This document shows positions 33,216 through 41,532 of a stretch of 46,401 nucleotides of DNA, in pieces (the first letter of the stretch is position 1; each line of letters starts with the position of its first letter). The notes below the pieces were generated by a model, which ran no database searches, had not been told where the DNA came from, and saw only the letters and a list, made by a program, of their open reading frames with translations. The position numbers and the translations under genes are program-made. Source of the stretch: Psychroflexus aestuariivivens (GTDB lineage Bacteria > Bacteroidota > Bacteroidia > Flavobacteriales > Flavobacteriaceae); assembly GCF_004010055.1 (NCBI RefSeq), contig NZ_RQVT01000011.1, positions 1 through 46,401 of the forward strand. The letters run 5' to 3'.

Positions 33216-33850
33216 TTCCTTTTTAAGCTAACTTGAAAGTAAGAGGTCATCAAATTACGCTGATTAGCTTGGACTCTAAGCCTGCTTTTTTATGCTTTAC
33301 ATAAAGAAGCTAAATAACATCAGCCATCAAACCAAATCACGAGTCAAAACAAGAAAATACGTTTTTACTAATGGTCTTAGGTTGCAAAAAACAATTAAAG
33401 AAATTAACCAGAATGTCATCTGTTCTTTTGGCGAAAAATATAATTCTTACATGAAGATATATCTACGGGAAATAAAAATACTGATTTATTCAGGCAAAAG
33501 AACTTCACCGCTCTCAAGTTTAAAATGACGTTATGGTTTTTGTTAATCCGTTTGACTATAAACTATTAAAAGATAAATACAATTTCAAGCGAACTTAAGT
33601 AATAGTCAACCCTATAGATTTAGATTATCCTAAACTTGAATGAGAAAATTTAATCTTAAATGTTGGAAGTATTGGTGGTAATAAAAACCAAGATTAATTG
33701 ATTCGATATTTAGTGAGATGAAAAACAATGCTTGGAAACTTCATTTTGCTGGGACGGTCCGTTAAAACAAAAATGCAGTGCCTTAGCCAATCAATTAGAT
33801 TTTGACGAGCAAATAAATTTCACGGACTTTAACAAGTTTATAAAATCTAT
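33216..33850 (+). pseudogene. Degenerate duplicate of the glycosyltransferase at 35099
   Basis: Long stretches are nearly identical in DNA to 35160-35840 of the intact gene: ATTAGCTTGGACTC, GTCATCTGTTCTTT, AGAACTTCACCGCT, CTTAAATGTTGGAAGTATTG and CAAAAATGCAGTGCCTTAGC. The copy has lost its start, carries frameshifts, deletions (about 60 bases near 33545-33560) and stop codons, and lacks the last third. Confidence 0.92.
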
Positions 33851-33856
33851 GGCTCT

Positions 33857-34132
33857 AACAAAATAGAAAGTGGTATAAAGAAAGAAAAATCGAGATGAAA
33901 GTGATTCCAGAAGGGAAAAAGCTAGACTTAACCGATTATCAAAAGAAAAAACAAAAGGAAGAATATAATGAAAGAAATCAGATAGAAGGGAAATTTGGAC
34001 AAGCCAAACAAGCTTATGACCTCAACAATATTAAAGATAAGCTCAGTAATACACCTCACAGTTGGATTAGAGTTATTCTCTTTTATAACAAATCTTGTAA
34101 AACTTGCCGAAATCTTTAATTTCAAATTTTGA
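33857..34132 (+). pseudogene. IS5-type transposase, C-terminal remnant
   Basis: The frame from about 33862 reads NRKWYKERKIEMK, a spacer, then ERNQIEGKFGQAKQAYDLNN and IKDKLSNTPHSWI. This fits the C-terminal end of IS5/IS1182-like transposases, with the catalytic glutamate in the RNxIEGKFG motif. A frameshift moves the tail to NLVKLAEIFNFKF in another frame, ending at 34132. No inverted terminal repeat could be placed. The insertion directly follows the broken glycosyltransferase copy. Confidence 0.75.
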
Positions 34133-34184
34133 CTTTCTGAGAAAATCCTATTTTTTGTCTAAACTCTAGATAACAATAATTTAT

Positions 34185-35099
34185 ATGAAAAATGTAAATA
34201 AATTTAAAATATATATATACCAAATTTTTTTAAAAATAAATCCTAGATTGTTTTATAAAATTCAGCATTTTAGAATTCATAAAAAATTCGGAAAACATAC
34301 ATATTGGCCTAACATAAGTAATCCCAAAACATTTAATGAGAAAACAATACACTCAAAATGTATAAATCAGCATAAGAAATTAAGCCCATTGGTGGACAAA
34401 GAATCCGCAAAAGAAATAATCAGTAGTGTAATAGGGGAGCAATATATAGTTCCCACACAATTAGTTATAAAAGACAAGTTGGAGAAAAAGAATTTGGATC
34501 AACTTTCACCACCTTTTATCATGAAACCAACTCATTTATCAGGTGAGATAATTATCATTAATAACGAAGAAGATTTTGATTTAGACCAAGTTAATCAATG
34601 GATTGATAAATGTTTAACTACTAATTTAGATGCCACGACTGGAGAAGTCCAATATAGGAATTTAAAACCTAAAATTATTATCGAAGACTGCTTGGGTTCA
34701 AATTTATTGGATTATAAACTTTTTTGTTTTCATGGTGAAGTACATTATATTCAAGTTGATCATGACAGACACACTTTTCATTCAAGGAGTTTTTATAAGC
34801 CGAATTGGTCAAAACAAAATTTTTCAACTTTATATCCAATGAAAATAGAAACAATATCACCACCAAACAATCTTGCTGAATTAATTTCGATAGCAGAACG
34901 ATTATCAAAACCTTTTGACTTTGTTAGAGTTGACCTATATGATACAAATGGGAAGGTTTATTTTGGGGAGTTAACTTTTCATCATGGATCAGGCTATGAG
35001 CCTTTTACTACGTATAAAGACGATTTGAATTTTGGCAATTTATGGCAATCATTTTATAGCTATAAAGATTTAAAGGTTGAAAAAATTTACAGTAATTGA
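34185..35099 (+). CDS. TupA-like ATP-grasp protein, copy 2
   Basis: A 304-residue ATP-grasp protein with the same blocks as the copy at 32332: NPKTFNEKTIHSKC (about 47-60), PPFIMKPTHLSGEIIIIN (about 109-126), LLDYKLFCFHGEVHYIQVD and FVRVDLYDTNGKVYFGELTF (about 245-264). Identity between the two is only moderate, so this is an old duplication or separate acquisition, unlike the very similar glycosyltransferase copies beside them. Its TGA stop overlaps the ATG of the next gene. It probably ligates an amino-acid-like group to a sugar carboxylate. Confidence 0.82.
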   Translation: MKNVNKFKIYIYQIFLKINPRLFYKIQHFRIHKKFGKHTYWPNISNPKTFNEKTIHSKCINQHKKLSPLVDKESAKEIISSVIGEQYIVPTQLVIKDKLEKKNLDQLSPPFIMKPTHLSGEIIIINNEEDFDLDQVNQWIDKCLTTNLDATTGEVQYRNLKPKIIIEDCLGSNLLDYKLFCFHGEVHYIQVDHDRHTFHSRSFYKPNWSKQNFSTLYPMKIETISPPNNLAELISIAERLSKPFDFVRVDLYDTNGKVYFGELTFHHGSGYEPFTTYKDDLNFGNLWQSFYSYKDLKVEKIYSN

Positions 35100-36157
35100 T
35101 GAGGAAATGTGTAACATTCCTAGTTCCCTCCTTAAAAGCTGGCGGCCTAGAGCGTGTCGCCTCTTTATTGGCTAATCGGGGAACAGATAATTATCAAATT
35201 ACCTTGATCAGCTTGGACTCCGAGCCTCCTTTTTATTCGTTACATAAGGAAGTAAAATTACTTCAGTCACCAGAGAAAATCACACGGCAAAACAAGAAAA
35301 TACGCTTTTTCACCAACGGAGGATGGTTGAGAAAAACGGTCAAAGAAATTAACCCCGATGTCATCTGTTCTTTCGGTGAAAAATATAATCCGTACGTGAT
35401 GTTTTTCCTTGCGGGAATAAAAACCCCCATTTATTTAGCCAACAGAACTTCACCGCTTTCAAGCTTAAAAGGTCGTTACGGTCTTTTAAATCCGTTTGCC
35501 TATAAATTCGCTGCAGGAGTGTTGTTACAAACAAAGCAATCCATTGAACTATTAAAAGATAAATACGATTTCAAGCGAACTGAAGTGATAGGTAACCCCA
35601 TAGATTTAGACTATCCTAAACTTGAAAGAGAAAATATAATCTTAAATGTTGGAAGTATTGGAGGTAATAAAAACCAAGATTGGTTGATTCGCTATTTTAG
35701 TGAGTTGAAAAACAAGGGTTGGAAACTTCATTTTGCCGGAGACGGTCCGTTGAAACAAAAATGCAGTGCCTTAGCCGAACAATTAAATATTGCCTCGCAA
35801 GTTGTATTTCATGGGGTAGTAAAAGATATAAAATCAAACTATTCACGTGCTTCCATTTTCGCATTCACTTCTACCGTTGAGGGTTTTCCTAATGCTCTAG
35901 GAGAAGCTATGGCAGCGGGTTGTGCTTGTATAGCTTACGACTGTATTGCAGGGCCTTCTGATATCATAGATGATGGCGTAAACGGATTTCTAATTCCAGT
36001 AGGTGATCATGAACTATTTCAAGATAAACTAAAACATTTAATGCAAGATCAAGCCCTAAGAGAAAAATTCGGAAAGAATGCTAGAGAAAAAATGAAACTG
36101 TTTGAAGCTGATCAAATTGCTGAAAAGTTCTACCAATTTATTACTGCTGATTTATAA
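35099..36157 (+). CDS. Glycosyltransferase family 4
   Basis: A 352-residue GT-B enzyme. The acceptor-domain start VTFLVPSLKAGGLERVASLL (5-24) and donor-domain motifs ILNVGSIGGNKNQDWLIRYF (about 181-200), LHFAGDGPLKQKC and STVEGFPNALGEAMAAGCAC (about 257-276) identify it. The ATG at 35099 is preferred over the TTG just upstream because it gives the common one-base stop/start overlap (TGATG). It is intact, while a degenerate copy lies at 33216. The donor sugar is not evident. Confidence 0.9.
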   Translation: MRKCVTFLVPSLKAGGLERVASLLANRGTDNYQITLISLDSEPPFYSLHKEVKLLQSPEKITRQNKKIRFFTNGGWLRKTVKEINPDVICSFGEKYNPYVMFFLAGIKTPIYLANRTSPLSSLKGRYGLLNPFAYKFAAGVLLQTKQSIELLKDKYDFKRTEVIGNPIDLDYPKLERENIILNVGSIGGNKNQDWLIRYFSELKNKGWKLHFAGDGPLKQKCSALAEQLNIASQVVFHGVVKDIKSNYSRASIFAFTSTVEGFPNALGEAMAAGCACIAYDCIAGPSDIIDDGVNGFLIPVGDHELFQDKLKHLMQDQALREKFGKNAREKMKLFEADQIAEKFYQFITADL

Positions 36158-36458
36158 GCGAGAGCAAGAAATTTGAAAAACATAGTGCTTAAATTAGTTG
36201 GGGTATAAAACGAATTCTACCATGTTATATCTTAGAGTTTGCCACAGTGTATCAAGGAGAAATCCTGTGATGAAATCAAACAAAGAAACTCTGAAAAAAA
36301 GCCGAGTAACATCGTGGTATAAAATACACGGAGCAACACCACTAAAATACATTGTAAAACTCTCTGTTGAAGTTTACACCGTGCTAAACCGCGAAAATAC
36401 ACCGTGAAACACCGTGGTATATTCAACATAGTATAAGACTCAGAAACATACCGATACC
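36158..36458. other. Gap made largely of CACCGTG-type repeats
   Basis: From about 36236 to 36425 the sequence is a loose array of motifs such as ACACCGTGGTAT, ACCGTGAAAC and ACATCGTGGTAT. The same family fills the gaps at 37577-37737 and 38914-38990. No gene is supported; an ORF of 69 codons here is made of repeat sequence. Confidence 0.65.
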
Positions 36459-37583
36459 TTGAAAATAATCATTAACACCGCCCATCAACGTTTTGGGGGT
36501 GCCATACAAGTCGCCTTATCATTCATTAATGAATGCAAAAATTTTCCTAAACATGAGTACCATGTATGGATAGGTTATGGTGTAAGTAAGTCCATTAAAA
36601 CAGACAGTTTTCCTGATAATTTTCAGTTTTACCACTTTGATTTTGGTGTCATCAATTTTAAAAAAATCAAGCTAATCCAAAATCAGCTGTCAGCTTTAGA
36701 ACACCAAATCATTCCAGACGTGTTGATCTCGACCTCTGGACCAACTTATTTTCATTCTAAAGCACCACAAATTATAGGCTTTAATTTGCCTCTGTACATT
36801 TACCCAGAGTCGCCTTATGTTCAAGAGATGTCTTGGAAATCTAAGCTAAAGTTAGCTTTAAAACGGAAAGCGCATTTTTACTATTTCAAACGAGACGCCG
36901 CAGCCTATGTCACCCAAACTGATGATGTGAATCAGCGTGTGCGTAAAGCACTAGATACTGATCAAGTCTTTACAGTCACGAATACCGCCAGTAATTATTA
37001 TAAAGATTGGGAAGTGTATCCCAAACGATTGCCAGAAAAGCCAAAAGACGTATTTCGTTTGATTTGCATATCCTCTTATTATCCTCATAAAAACTTGGAG
37101 TTAATTCCCGAAATGCTTGAGGAATTAAAACAAAAAGGGATTAACAATATAGAGTTTGTATTGACATTACAGTCTGATGATTATAAAACTTACATTGGTC
37201 ATCATCCACAAATTCACAATGTGGGACCGATACCACCAGAAGCTTGTCCATCTTTATATCATGAATGCGATGCCTTGTTTTTACCAACTTTAGCCGAATG
37301 TTTTTCAGCCTCTTATCCGGAAGCTATGATGATGAAAAAGCCTATTGTCACCACAGACCTTGGATTTGCAAAAAGTATCTGTGGTGAAGCGGCCTTATAT
37401 TTTGAGCCAAAAGATGCAAGATCGGCAGCGGATCAGATAGAAAAATTGTTAGAGAATACAGAACTGCAAAAAGATTTGGTAGCTAAGGGAGATGAGCAGT
37501 TAAAAACTTTCGACAGCCCACAGGATCGGGCAAAGAAGTATATTGAACTGTGTAAATCGTTGGCCAAAAGAACCACAGAGTAA
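36459..37583 (+). CDS. Glycosyltransferase family 4
   Basis: A 374-residue GT-B enzyme. It begins KIIINTAHQRFGGAIQVALS (2-21). The donor domain has LICISSYYPHKNLELIPEML (about 203-222), HNVGPIPPEACPSLYHECDA and LPTLAECFSASYPEAMMMKK (about 284-303), the E-x7-E motif. The start is TTG at 36459; no ATG lies in this frame near the beginning and the frame leads at once into the first strand. Repeat-filled gaps lie on both sides. It would add one sugar of the repeat unit. Confidence 0.88.
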   Translation: MKIIINTAHQRFGGAIQVALSFINECKNFPKHEYHVWIGYGVSKSIKTDSFPDNFQFYHFDFGVINFKKIKLIQNQLSALEHQIIPDVLISTSGPTYFHSKAPQIIGFNLPLYIYPESPYVQEMSWKSKLKLALKRKAHFYYFKRDAAAYVTQTDDVNQRVRKALDTDQVFTVTNTASNYYKDWEVYPKRLPEKPKDVFRLICISSYYPHKNLELIPEMLEELKQKGINNIEFVLTLQSDDYKTYIGHHPQIHNVGPIPPEACPSLYHECDALFLPTLAECFSASYPEAMMMKKPIVTTDLGFAKSICGEAALYFEPKDARSAADQIEKLLENTELQKDLVAKGDEQLKTFDSPQDRAKKYIELCKSLAKRTTE

Positions 37584-37737
37584 GACTGTGTTAAACAGTA
37601 TAAATATACCGTGAAACACAGTGTAAAAACTTTGCGTCACATCGAGGTAAAAAAAGCACCTTGCGACACCGTGAAAAGACTCCGTGAAACACAGTGGTAG
37701 AACAACCCTAAAAACACAGTGGTAAATAAACACTTAA
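37577..37737. repeat. CACCGTG-type repeat region
   Basis: Contains a series of related motifs: ACAGAGTAAGACTGTG, ACCGTGAAACACAGTG, ACACCGTGAAAAGA, CTCCGTGAAACACAGTGG and AACACAGTGGTAAA. They alternate ACACCGTG and ACACAGTG cores at irregular spacing and fill the gap between two glycosyltransferase genes. Confidence 0.65.
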
Positions 37738-37740
37738 ACA

Positions 37741-38892
37741 ATGCCAGACACTCAGCCTAGAAAGCTAGTCATACTCAACCAAGCAGCCAATTATCTTACG
37801 ATTGGCTTCGCCAACGCATTCAATCAAAAATTTGATGAAGTCGTACTCATTGCAGGATCAGTACATGCACAAGGAGAAGAACTCGACCCAGATATTCATT
37901 GGCACAAAATCAACCAATGGCATGAAGCCCCAACGGCAAAAAAAATGCTTTCATTTTTAAAAGCACTATTCAATATGTGGTGGTTGCTCATGACCAAATA
38001 CCGTAAACACGAAGTGATGTTTGTGTCTGTACCACCAATGGGCTACCTTTTAAATTTAATACTACCGCACCGTTTTAGCATGGTAATATGGGATGTTTAT
38101 CCAGATATATTTAAAATTACAGGGATGCAGGAATCCCATCCAGTGTATAAAATATGGTCATACCTTAACAGAAAATCCTTTAAAAAAACTTACCGGTTAT
38201 TTACCATTAGTGAAAAAATGGCAGATTTGGTAGAAACCTATGTCAACAGAGATAAAATAATCATTCAGCCAATTTGGTCGATTTTTCAGAAGAATCAGAA
38301 AATTGCAAAGCAAGACAATTTGTTCATCAATCAACATCAATTAGACAACAAGTTTATAGTGCAATATTCAGGTAATATCGGTTTGACACATAATGTTGAA
38401 GTTTTGGTAGACATCGCAGAAGAACTTCAACACAATCCAAAGATTCTATTTCAAATCATCGGTAGAGGACCTAGGAAAAATTATTTAGAGCAATTGGTTA
38501 AATATAAAAACTTACCCAATTGTATGTTTTTGCCCTTTCAATCAGATGAGATGTTTCCTTACTCTTTGTCAGCAGCAGACTTAGGGGTGGTTATTTTAGA
38601 TGAAAAAACAAGCAAAGGTAGTGTGCCTAGTAAGTCATTCAACTTAATGAGTTATGGCATCCCGGCATTGTATATTGCTGCTGAAGACAGTCAACTATCA
38701 GTATATGCCAAACGCTATCAACATGCTAGTTTGTTTACAAAACAACACTTAAAGGACGCAGCAAATTGGATTGAAAATTTGAGTACAAATAAAGAACAAC
38801 AGAGACTCATGTCTAGAAATGCAGAGGATGCGGCTCAAGATTTTAAACGTTCAAATGCAGATAAATTTGTTAATAAATATTTATACCAATAA
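37741..38892 (+). CDS. Glycosyltransferase family 4 (WbuB-like)
   Basis: A 383-residue GT-B enzyme of the type that acts with UDP-linked N-acetylfucosamine in several O-antigen loci. Visible are KLVILNQAANYLTIGFANAF (8-27), a hydrophobic membrane-contact segment MLSFLKALFNMWWLLM (about 69-84), VIWDVYPDIFKITG, FIVQYSGNIGLTHNVEVLV (about 208-226) and SKGSVPSKSFNLMSYGIPAL (about 289-308). The start ATG at 37741 follows the repeat gap directly. The WbuB likeness is to the general subfamily and does not fix the donor. Confidence 0.85.
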   Translation: MPDTQPRKLVILNQAANYLTIGFANAFNQKFDEVVLIAGSVHAQGEELDPDIHWHKINQWHEAPTAKKMLSFLKALFNMWWLLMTKYRKHEVMFVSVPPMGYLLNLILPHRFSMVIWDVYPDIFKITGMQESHPVYKIWSYLNRKSFKKTYRLFTISEKMADLVETYVNRDKIIIQPIWSIFQKNQKIAKQDNLFINQHQLDNKFIVQYSGNIGLTHNVEVLVDIAEELQHNPKILFQIIGRGPRKNYLEQLVKYKNLPNCMFLPFQSDEMFPYSLSAADLGVVILDEKTSKGSVPSKSFNLMSYGIPALYIAAEDSQLSVYAKRYQHASLFTKQHLKDAANWIENLSTNKEQQRLMSRNAEDAAQDFKRSNADKFVNKYLYQ

Positions 38893-38913
38893 GTTTAAAT
38901 AAATGAACTATAT

Positions 38914-38990
38914 CACAGCGTAAAAATATCACAGACTTACAAGGAGAAAAGACACCATGCAACACAGTGAACAAACCCCGAGAAACACTG
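38914..38990. repeat. CACCGTG-type repeat region before the second deacetylase-like gene
   Basis: Motifs such as TATCACAGCGTAAAAA, GACACCATGCAACACAGTGA and AGAAACACTGTGTTA continue this repeat family. They supply a spurious in-frame ATG at 38957 ahead of the probable real start at 39035. Confidence 0.55.
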
Positions 38991-39034
38991 TGTTACAACA
39001 AAACACTAGAATACAAAAAACTCAATACTTAACA

Positions 39035-40162
39035 ATGAAACAAACTTTAGCCAATCATATTAAGAATATAGGCGGATGGACCACCAAGCGTAAGATATTA
39101 TGTTTTGCTGTGGATGATTATGGCAATATAAGGCTGCATAGTCCAAGTAGTGTGGAGAAACTCAAGTCAAAAGGCGTGCAGTTGAGTGGGCGTTTTGATT
39201 ACTTGGATGCATTGGATACGAGAGAAGATTATGAACAATTATTCGAGGTCTTGGGCAGTATTAAAGACAAATACCTAAACCCGGCGATTTTTACATCTTA
39301 TGCCTTATCGGCAAATATCGATTTTGATAAGGTTTTGAAAGAGAGACGCAAATATGAATACGAATTGTTGCCAGAAACCTACAAAAAACTAGCGGCAGAC
39401 GATTTGGCTTATGAAGGTGCTTTCGAGATGTTGCAGGAAGGCATCGCCAACAAATTTATTAAACCTCAGTTTCACGGTCGGGAACATTTGAATGTCAGTT
39501 TGTTTCAAGATTTGCTCAATATTGAACATCCACACCTGATGGCTAATTTGGAAAATCGTTCTTATGCAGGTATTCCAAAACTTGCAGAAAAACCCACTGT
39601 GGGTTTTACCCAAGCCTTTGCGTTTTGGGATGAAAAGGAAGTAGAATATCATAAATCCATAATTAAAGACGGCTTACGATGTTTTGAAAAAGTTTATGGC
39701 TATAAGTCGGTAACTTTTACGCCCCCAGCTCAGCAGTTGCACCCTAAACTCTATAATTATATCAATCAACAAGGTGTAATTTCAATTGATAAGTCAAGAA
39801 GTATGCAGCGACATCTTGGTCAAAATGAGTTTATTCAGGAAAAAAATAAGTTAGGATATCAAAATAATCAAGAACACATTACGATGGTGAGAAATGTGGT
39901 TTTTGAACCCACGGAAGATAGAGGTGTTGATTGGGTTGAGTTTACGTTTAAGCAAATTCAAGCTGCGTTTAGACTCAATAAACCAGTAATTGTCAGTTCA
40001 CATCGTGTCAATTATTGCGGGCATATCGACCCTGAAAATAGAACAAAGGGTTTAATAATCTTAAAAGCTTTACTCCAAAAAGTAGTACAAAAATATCCAG
40101 AGGTTGAGTTCATGTCAGTCGATCAACTAGCCGAAGAAATTAATGCAGGTTCAAACCTGTAA
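39035..40162 (+). CDS. Polysaccharide-deacetylase-like protein, copy 2
   Basis: A 375-residue protein when started at the ATG at 39035. That start aligns with the paralogue at 28740 (IGGWTTKRKILCF against LSGWHTKRKIVVF); an upstream ATG at 38957 would add 26 residues read from repeat sequence. The four conserved blocks are AVDDYG (25-30), FHGREHLNV (146-154), TFTPPAQQLHPKLYN and VSSHRVNYCG. As in the paralogue, the aspartate pair and histidines could bind a metal, but no classic NodB motif is clear. It lacks a signal peptide. The presence of two diverged copies suggests two different acceptor sugars. Confidence 0.65.
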   Translation: MKQTLANHIKNIGGWTTKRKILCFAVDDYGNIRLHSPSSVEKLKSKGVQLSGRFDYLDALDTREDYEQLFEVLGSIKDKYLNPAIFTSYALSANIDFDKVLKERRKYEYELLPETYKKLAADDLAYEGAFEMLQEGIANKFIKPQFHGREHLNVSLFQDLLNIEHPHLMANLENRSYAGIPKLAEKPTVGFTQAFAFWDEKEVEYHKSIIKDGLRCFEKVYGYKSVTFTPPAQQLHPKLYNYINQQGVISIDKSRSMQRHLGQNEFIQEKNKLGYQNNQEHITMVRNVVFEPTEDRGVDWVEFTFKQIQAAFRLNKPVIVSSHRVNYCGHIDPENRTKGLIILKALLQKVVQKYPEVEFMSVDQLAEEINAGSNL

Positions 40163-40300
40163 TTTGAAATCACTATTGTAGAAATAAAAGCCTTAAGCTA
40201 AAGGCTTATAAGCAGTAGGCTTGAATATTTCAAATTTTCCATTTCAAATTTATGAGACTAACATCTTAAATTCAATATTTTATAATCGCATTGAAAAATC

Positions 40301-40337
40301 TTAAACCTGTCAGGTCTCCAAGACCTGACAGGTTTAA
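40301..40337. repeat. Perfect 17-bp palindrome with 3-base loop
   Basis: The arm TTAAACCTGTCAGGTCT (40301-40317) and its exact reverse complement (40321-40337) are separated by CCA. It lacks a following T-run, so it is more like a REP-type element than an intrinsic terminator, although it could stop transcription after the deacetylase-like gene. Confidence 0.9.
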
Positions 40338-40399
40338 CCCAGAGCCCTCATTTCAGAGGTTTTACTGATGTAGCAAGCAGCAGGAAAATAGTATCGGTT

Positions 40400-40555
40400 T
40401 GTCACTTCGAGTGATTTTACTGATGCGGTCAGCAGCAGGAAAATATTATCGAGAAGTGATTCTAACTAGATCAAAAATAGTTCTCGATACACCTTGACTA
40501 AAAACTACCAGCATCAGAGATGCCTTGTTTTTATGTCAAGCCACTCGAACTGACA
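40400..40555. repeat. Dispersed nested inverted repeat, copy 3
   Basis: Ends TGTCACTTCGAGTG (40400-40413) and CACTCGAACTGACA (40542-40555), with the inner TATCGAGAAGT and AGTTCTCGATA pair. A partial repeat of its left interior (TTTTACTGATG and GCAGGAAAATA) lies just upstream at 40361-40396. Confidence 0.8.
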
Positions 40556-40607
40556 GAGAAGCCTAAACCTGTAGCTTGCAACCTAAAATCACAATTATAG
40601 AGATAAA

Positions 40608-40642
40608 AGCTTTAAGCAGTAGGCAATAAGCTGTAAGCCATT
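40608..40642. repeat. Heptamer array left of four-helix-bundle copy 3
   Basis: Five in-phase units (AGCTTTA, AGCAGTA, GGCAATA, AGCTGTA, AGCCATT) lie about 60 bases before the ATG at 40700. Confidence 0.7.
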
Positions 40643-40699
40643 AATTAAGCCAAGAATTTAAAAGCTATAAGAGGAAAATCAAATCTAAACTTCATCATA

Positions 40700-41053
40700 A
40701 TGAGAAATTTTAAAAAATATGATATTTGGAAGTTAAGTCATCAACTCACTTTAGAGATTTATCATATCACAAAAAATTTCCCAAATAGTGAGAAGTATCA
40801 GTTAATATCTCAAATGCAAAGAGCGGCTTATTCTATACCCTCTAATTTCAGTGAAGGAGCAGGTAGGTACTCAGATAAGGAATTTAATCGCTTCATTCAA
40901 ATATCGCTTGGATCAGCACATGAATTAGAATATTTCATTTTTTTGTCTAAAGACTTAGGGTATTTAGATGAAATTAAGTTTCAAGAGTTAGACAATAATA
41001 TTAACACTCTCAAAAAGAAAATTTTTAGTTTAAGTAAAAAGTTAACTTCATAG
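40700..41053 (+). CDS. Four-helix-bundle protein (S23-like), copy 3
   Basis: An intact 117-residue protein, MRNFKKYDIWKLSHQLTLEI onward, with FPNSEKYQLISQMQRAAYSI, NFSEGAGRYSDKEFNRFI and SLGSAHELEYFIFLSKDLGY. It is the same family as the genes at 902 and 6165 but from a distinct branch (SEGAG in place of AEGSS, and an IWKLSHQL start). Heptamer arrays lie on both sides, the right one starting directly after the TAG stop. It is not expected to act in sugar metabolism and stands between an unrelated deacetylase-like gene and the GDP-mannose genes. Confidence 0.88.
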   Translation: MRNFKKYDIWKLSHQLTLEIYHITKNFPNSEKYQLISQMQRAAYSIPSNFSEGAGRYSDKEFNRFIQISLGSAHELEYFIFLSKDLGYLDEIKFQELDNNINTLKKKIFSLSKKLTS

Positions 41054-41060
41054 TGCAATA

Positions 41061-41123
41061 AGCCTACAGCTAATAGCCTACAGCCTACAGCCTACAGCCA
41101 ATAGCCAAAAGCCAACAGCTTAT
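41061..41123. repeat. Heptamer array right of four-helix-bundle copy 3
   Basis: Nine in-phase units (AGCCTAC four times, AGCTAAT, AGCCAAT, AGCCAAA, AGCCAAC, AGCTTAT). One further degenerate unit (41054-41060) links it to the stop codon of the gene. Confidence 0.9.
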
Positions 41124-41160
41124 ATCTCAAACCATCAACAAAATCTAAAAACCAAACAAT

Positions 41161-41502
41161 ATGGAACACGATGAACGCCCATGGGGCGCATACTTCGTAT
41201 TAGAAGACAGTCCCACGCATAAGGTGAAACGCATAGAAGTGAAACCTGGAGGACGACTGTCCTATCAATACCATCACAAACGGTCAGAAGTCTGGACAAT
41301 TGTCAAAGGGGAAGCAAGAATCACCTTGGATGACGTCGATACGGATTATAAATCTGGAGATGTGATACAAATCCCATTAAAAGCAAAGCACAGAATTATG
41401 AATATTGGTCAAGAAAAGCTTATTTTTGTGGAAGTACAATTGGGAACTTATTTTGGAGAAGATGATATTGTTCGTTTGGAAGATGATTATCAACGCTCCT
41501 AA
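41161..41502 (+). CDS. Cupin-type mannose-6-phosphate isomerase
   Basis: A 113-residue single cupin domain equivalent to the C-terminal third of bifunctional ManC/AlgA proteins. Typical blocks are DERPWGAYFVLEDSP (4-18), VKRIEVKPGGRLSYQYHHKR (23-42) with metal-binding histidines, SEVWTIVKGEA and IPLKAKHRIMN. It would convert fructose-6-phosphate to mannose-6-phosphate. It is encoded as a separate protein directly before the guanylyltransferase gene, so the two act as a split version of the usual fusion. Some single-cupin relatives are annotated only as phosphomannose-isomerase-like. Confidence 0.82.
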   Translation: MEHDERPWGAYFVLEDSPTHKVKRIEVKPGGRLSYQYHHKRSEVWTIVKGEARITLDDVDTDYKSGDVIQIPLKAKHRIMNIGQEKLIFVEVQLGTYFGEDDIVRLEDDYQRS

Positions 41503-41532
41503 ATTCTAAATTTGGAAGACAGCGCACATTCT

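Larger units (their letters stand above)
33202..34184. other. Decayed stretch between two TupA-like genes
   Basis: No intact gene is present. It holds a degenerate copy of the glycosyltransferase at 35099 (33216-33850) and the 3' end of an IS5-type transposase gene (33857-34132). An apparent 78-codon ORF at 33292 is a fragment of the dead glycosyltransferase. Confidence 0.8.
40163..40699. other. Gap filled with several repeat families
   Basis: Holds degenerate heptamers (40188-40222), an AT-rich motif shared with the left end, a perfect 17-bp palindrome (40301-40337), a partial and a full dispersed nested repeat (40361-40396 and 40400-40555) and another heptamer array (40608-40642). No gene is seen. 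Confidence 0.7.

Noticed and set aside
33292-33528. ORF of 78 codons between the TupA-like genes
   Set aside because: It is a fragment of the degenerate glycosyltransferase copy read in a damaged frame.
36198-36407. ORF of 69 codons
   Set aside because: It is composed mostly of CACCGTG-type repeat sequence and does not resemble a protein family.
38957-39034. Early start of the second deacetylase-like gene
   Set aside because: The added 26 residues come from the repeat region; alignment with the paralogue at 28740 supports 39035.
40301-40337. Intrinsic terminator
   Set aside because: The hairpin is strong but has no T-run after it, and its form fits a dispersed palindrome better.
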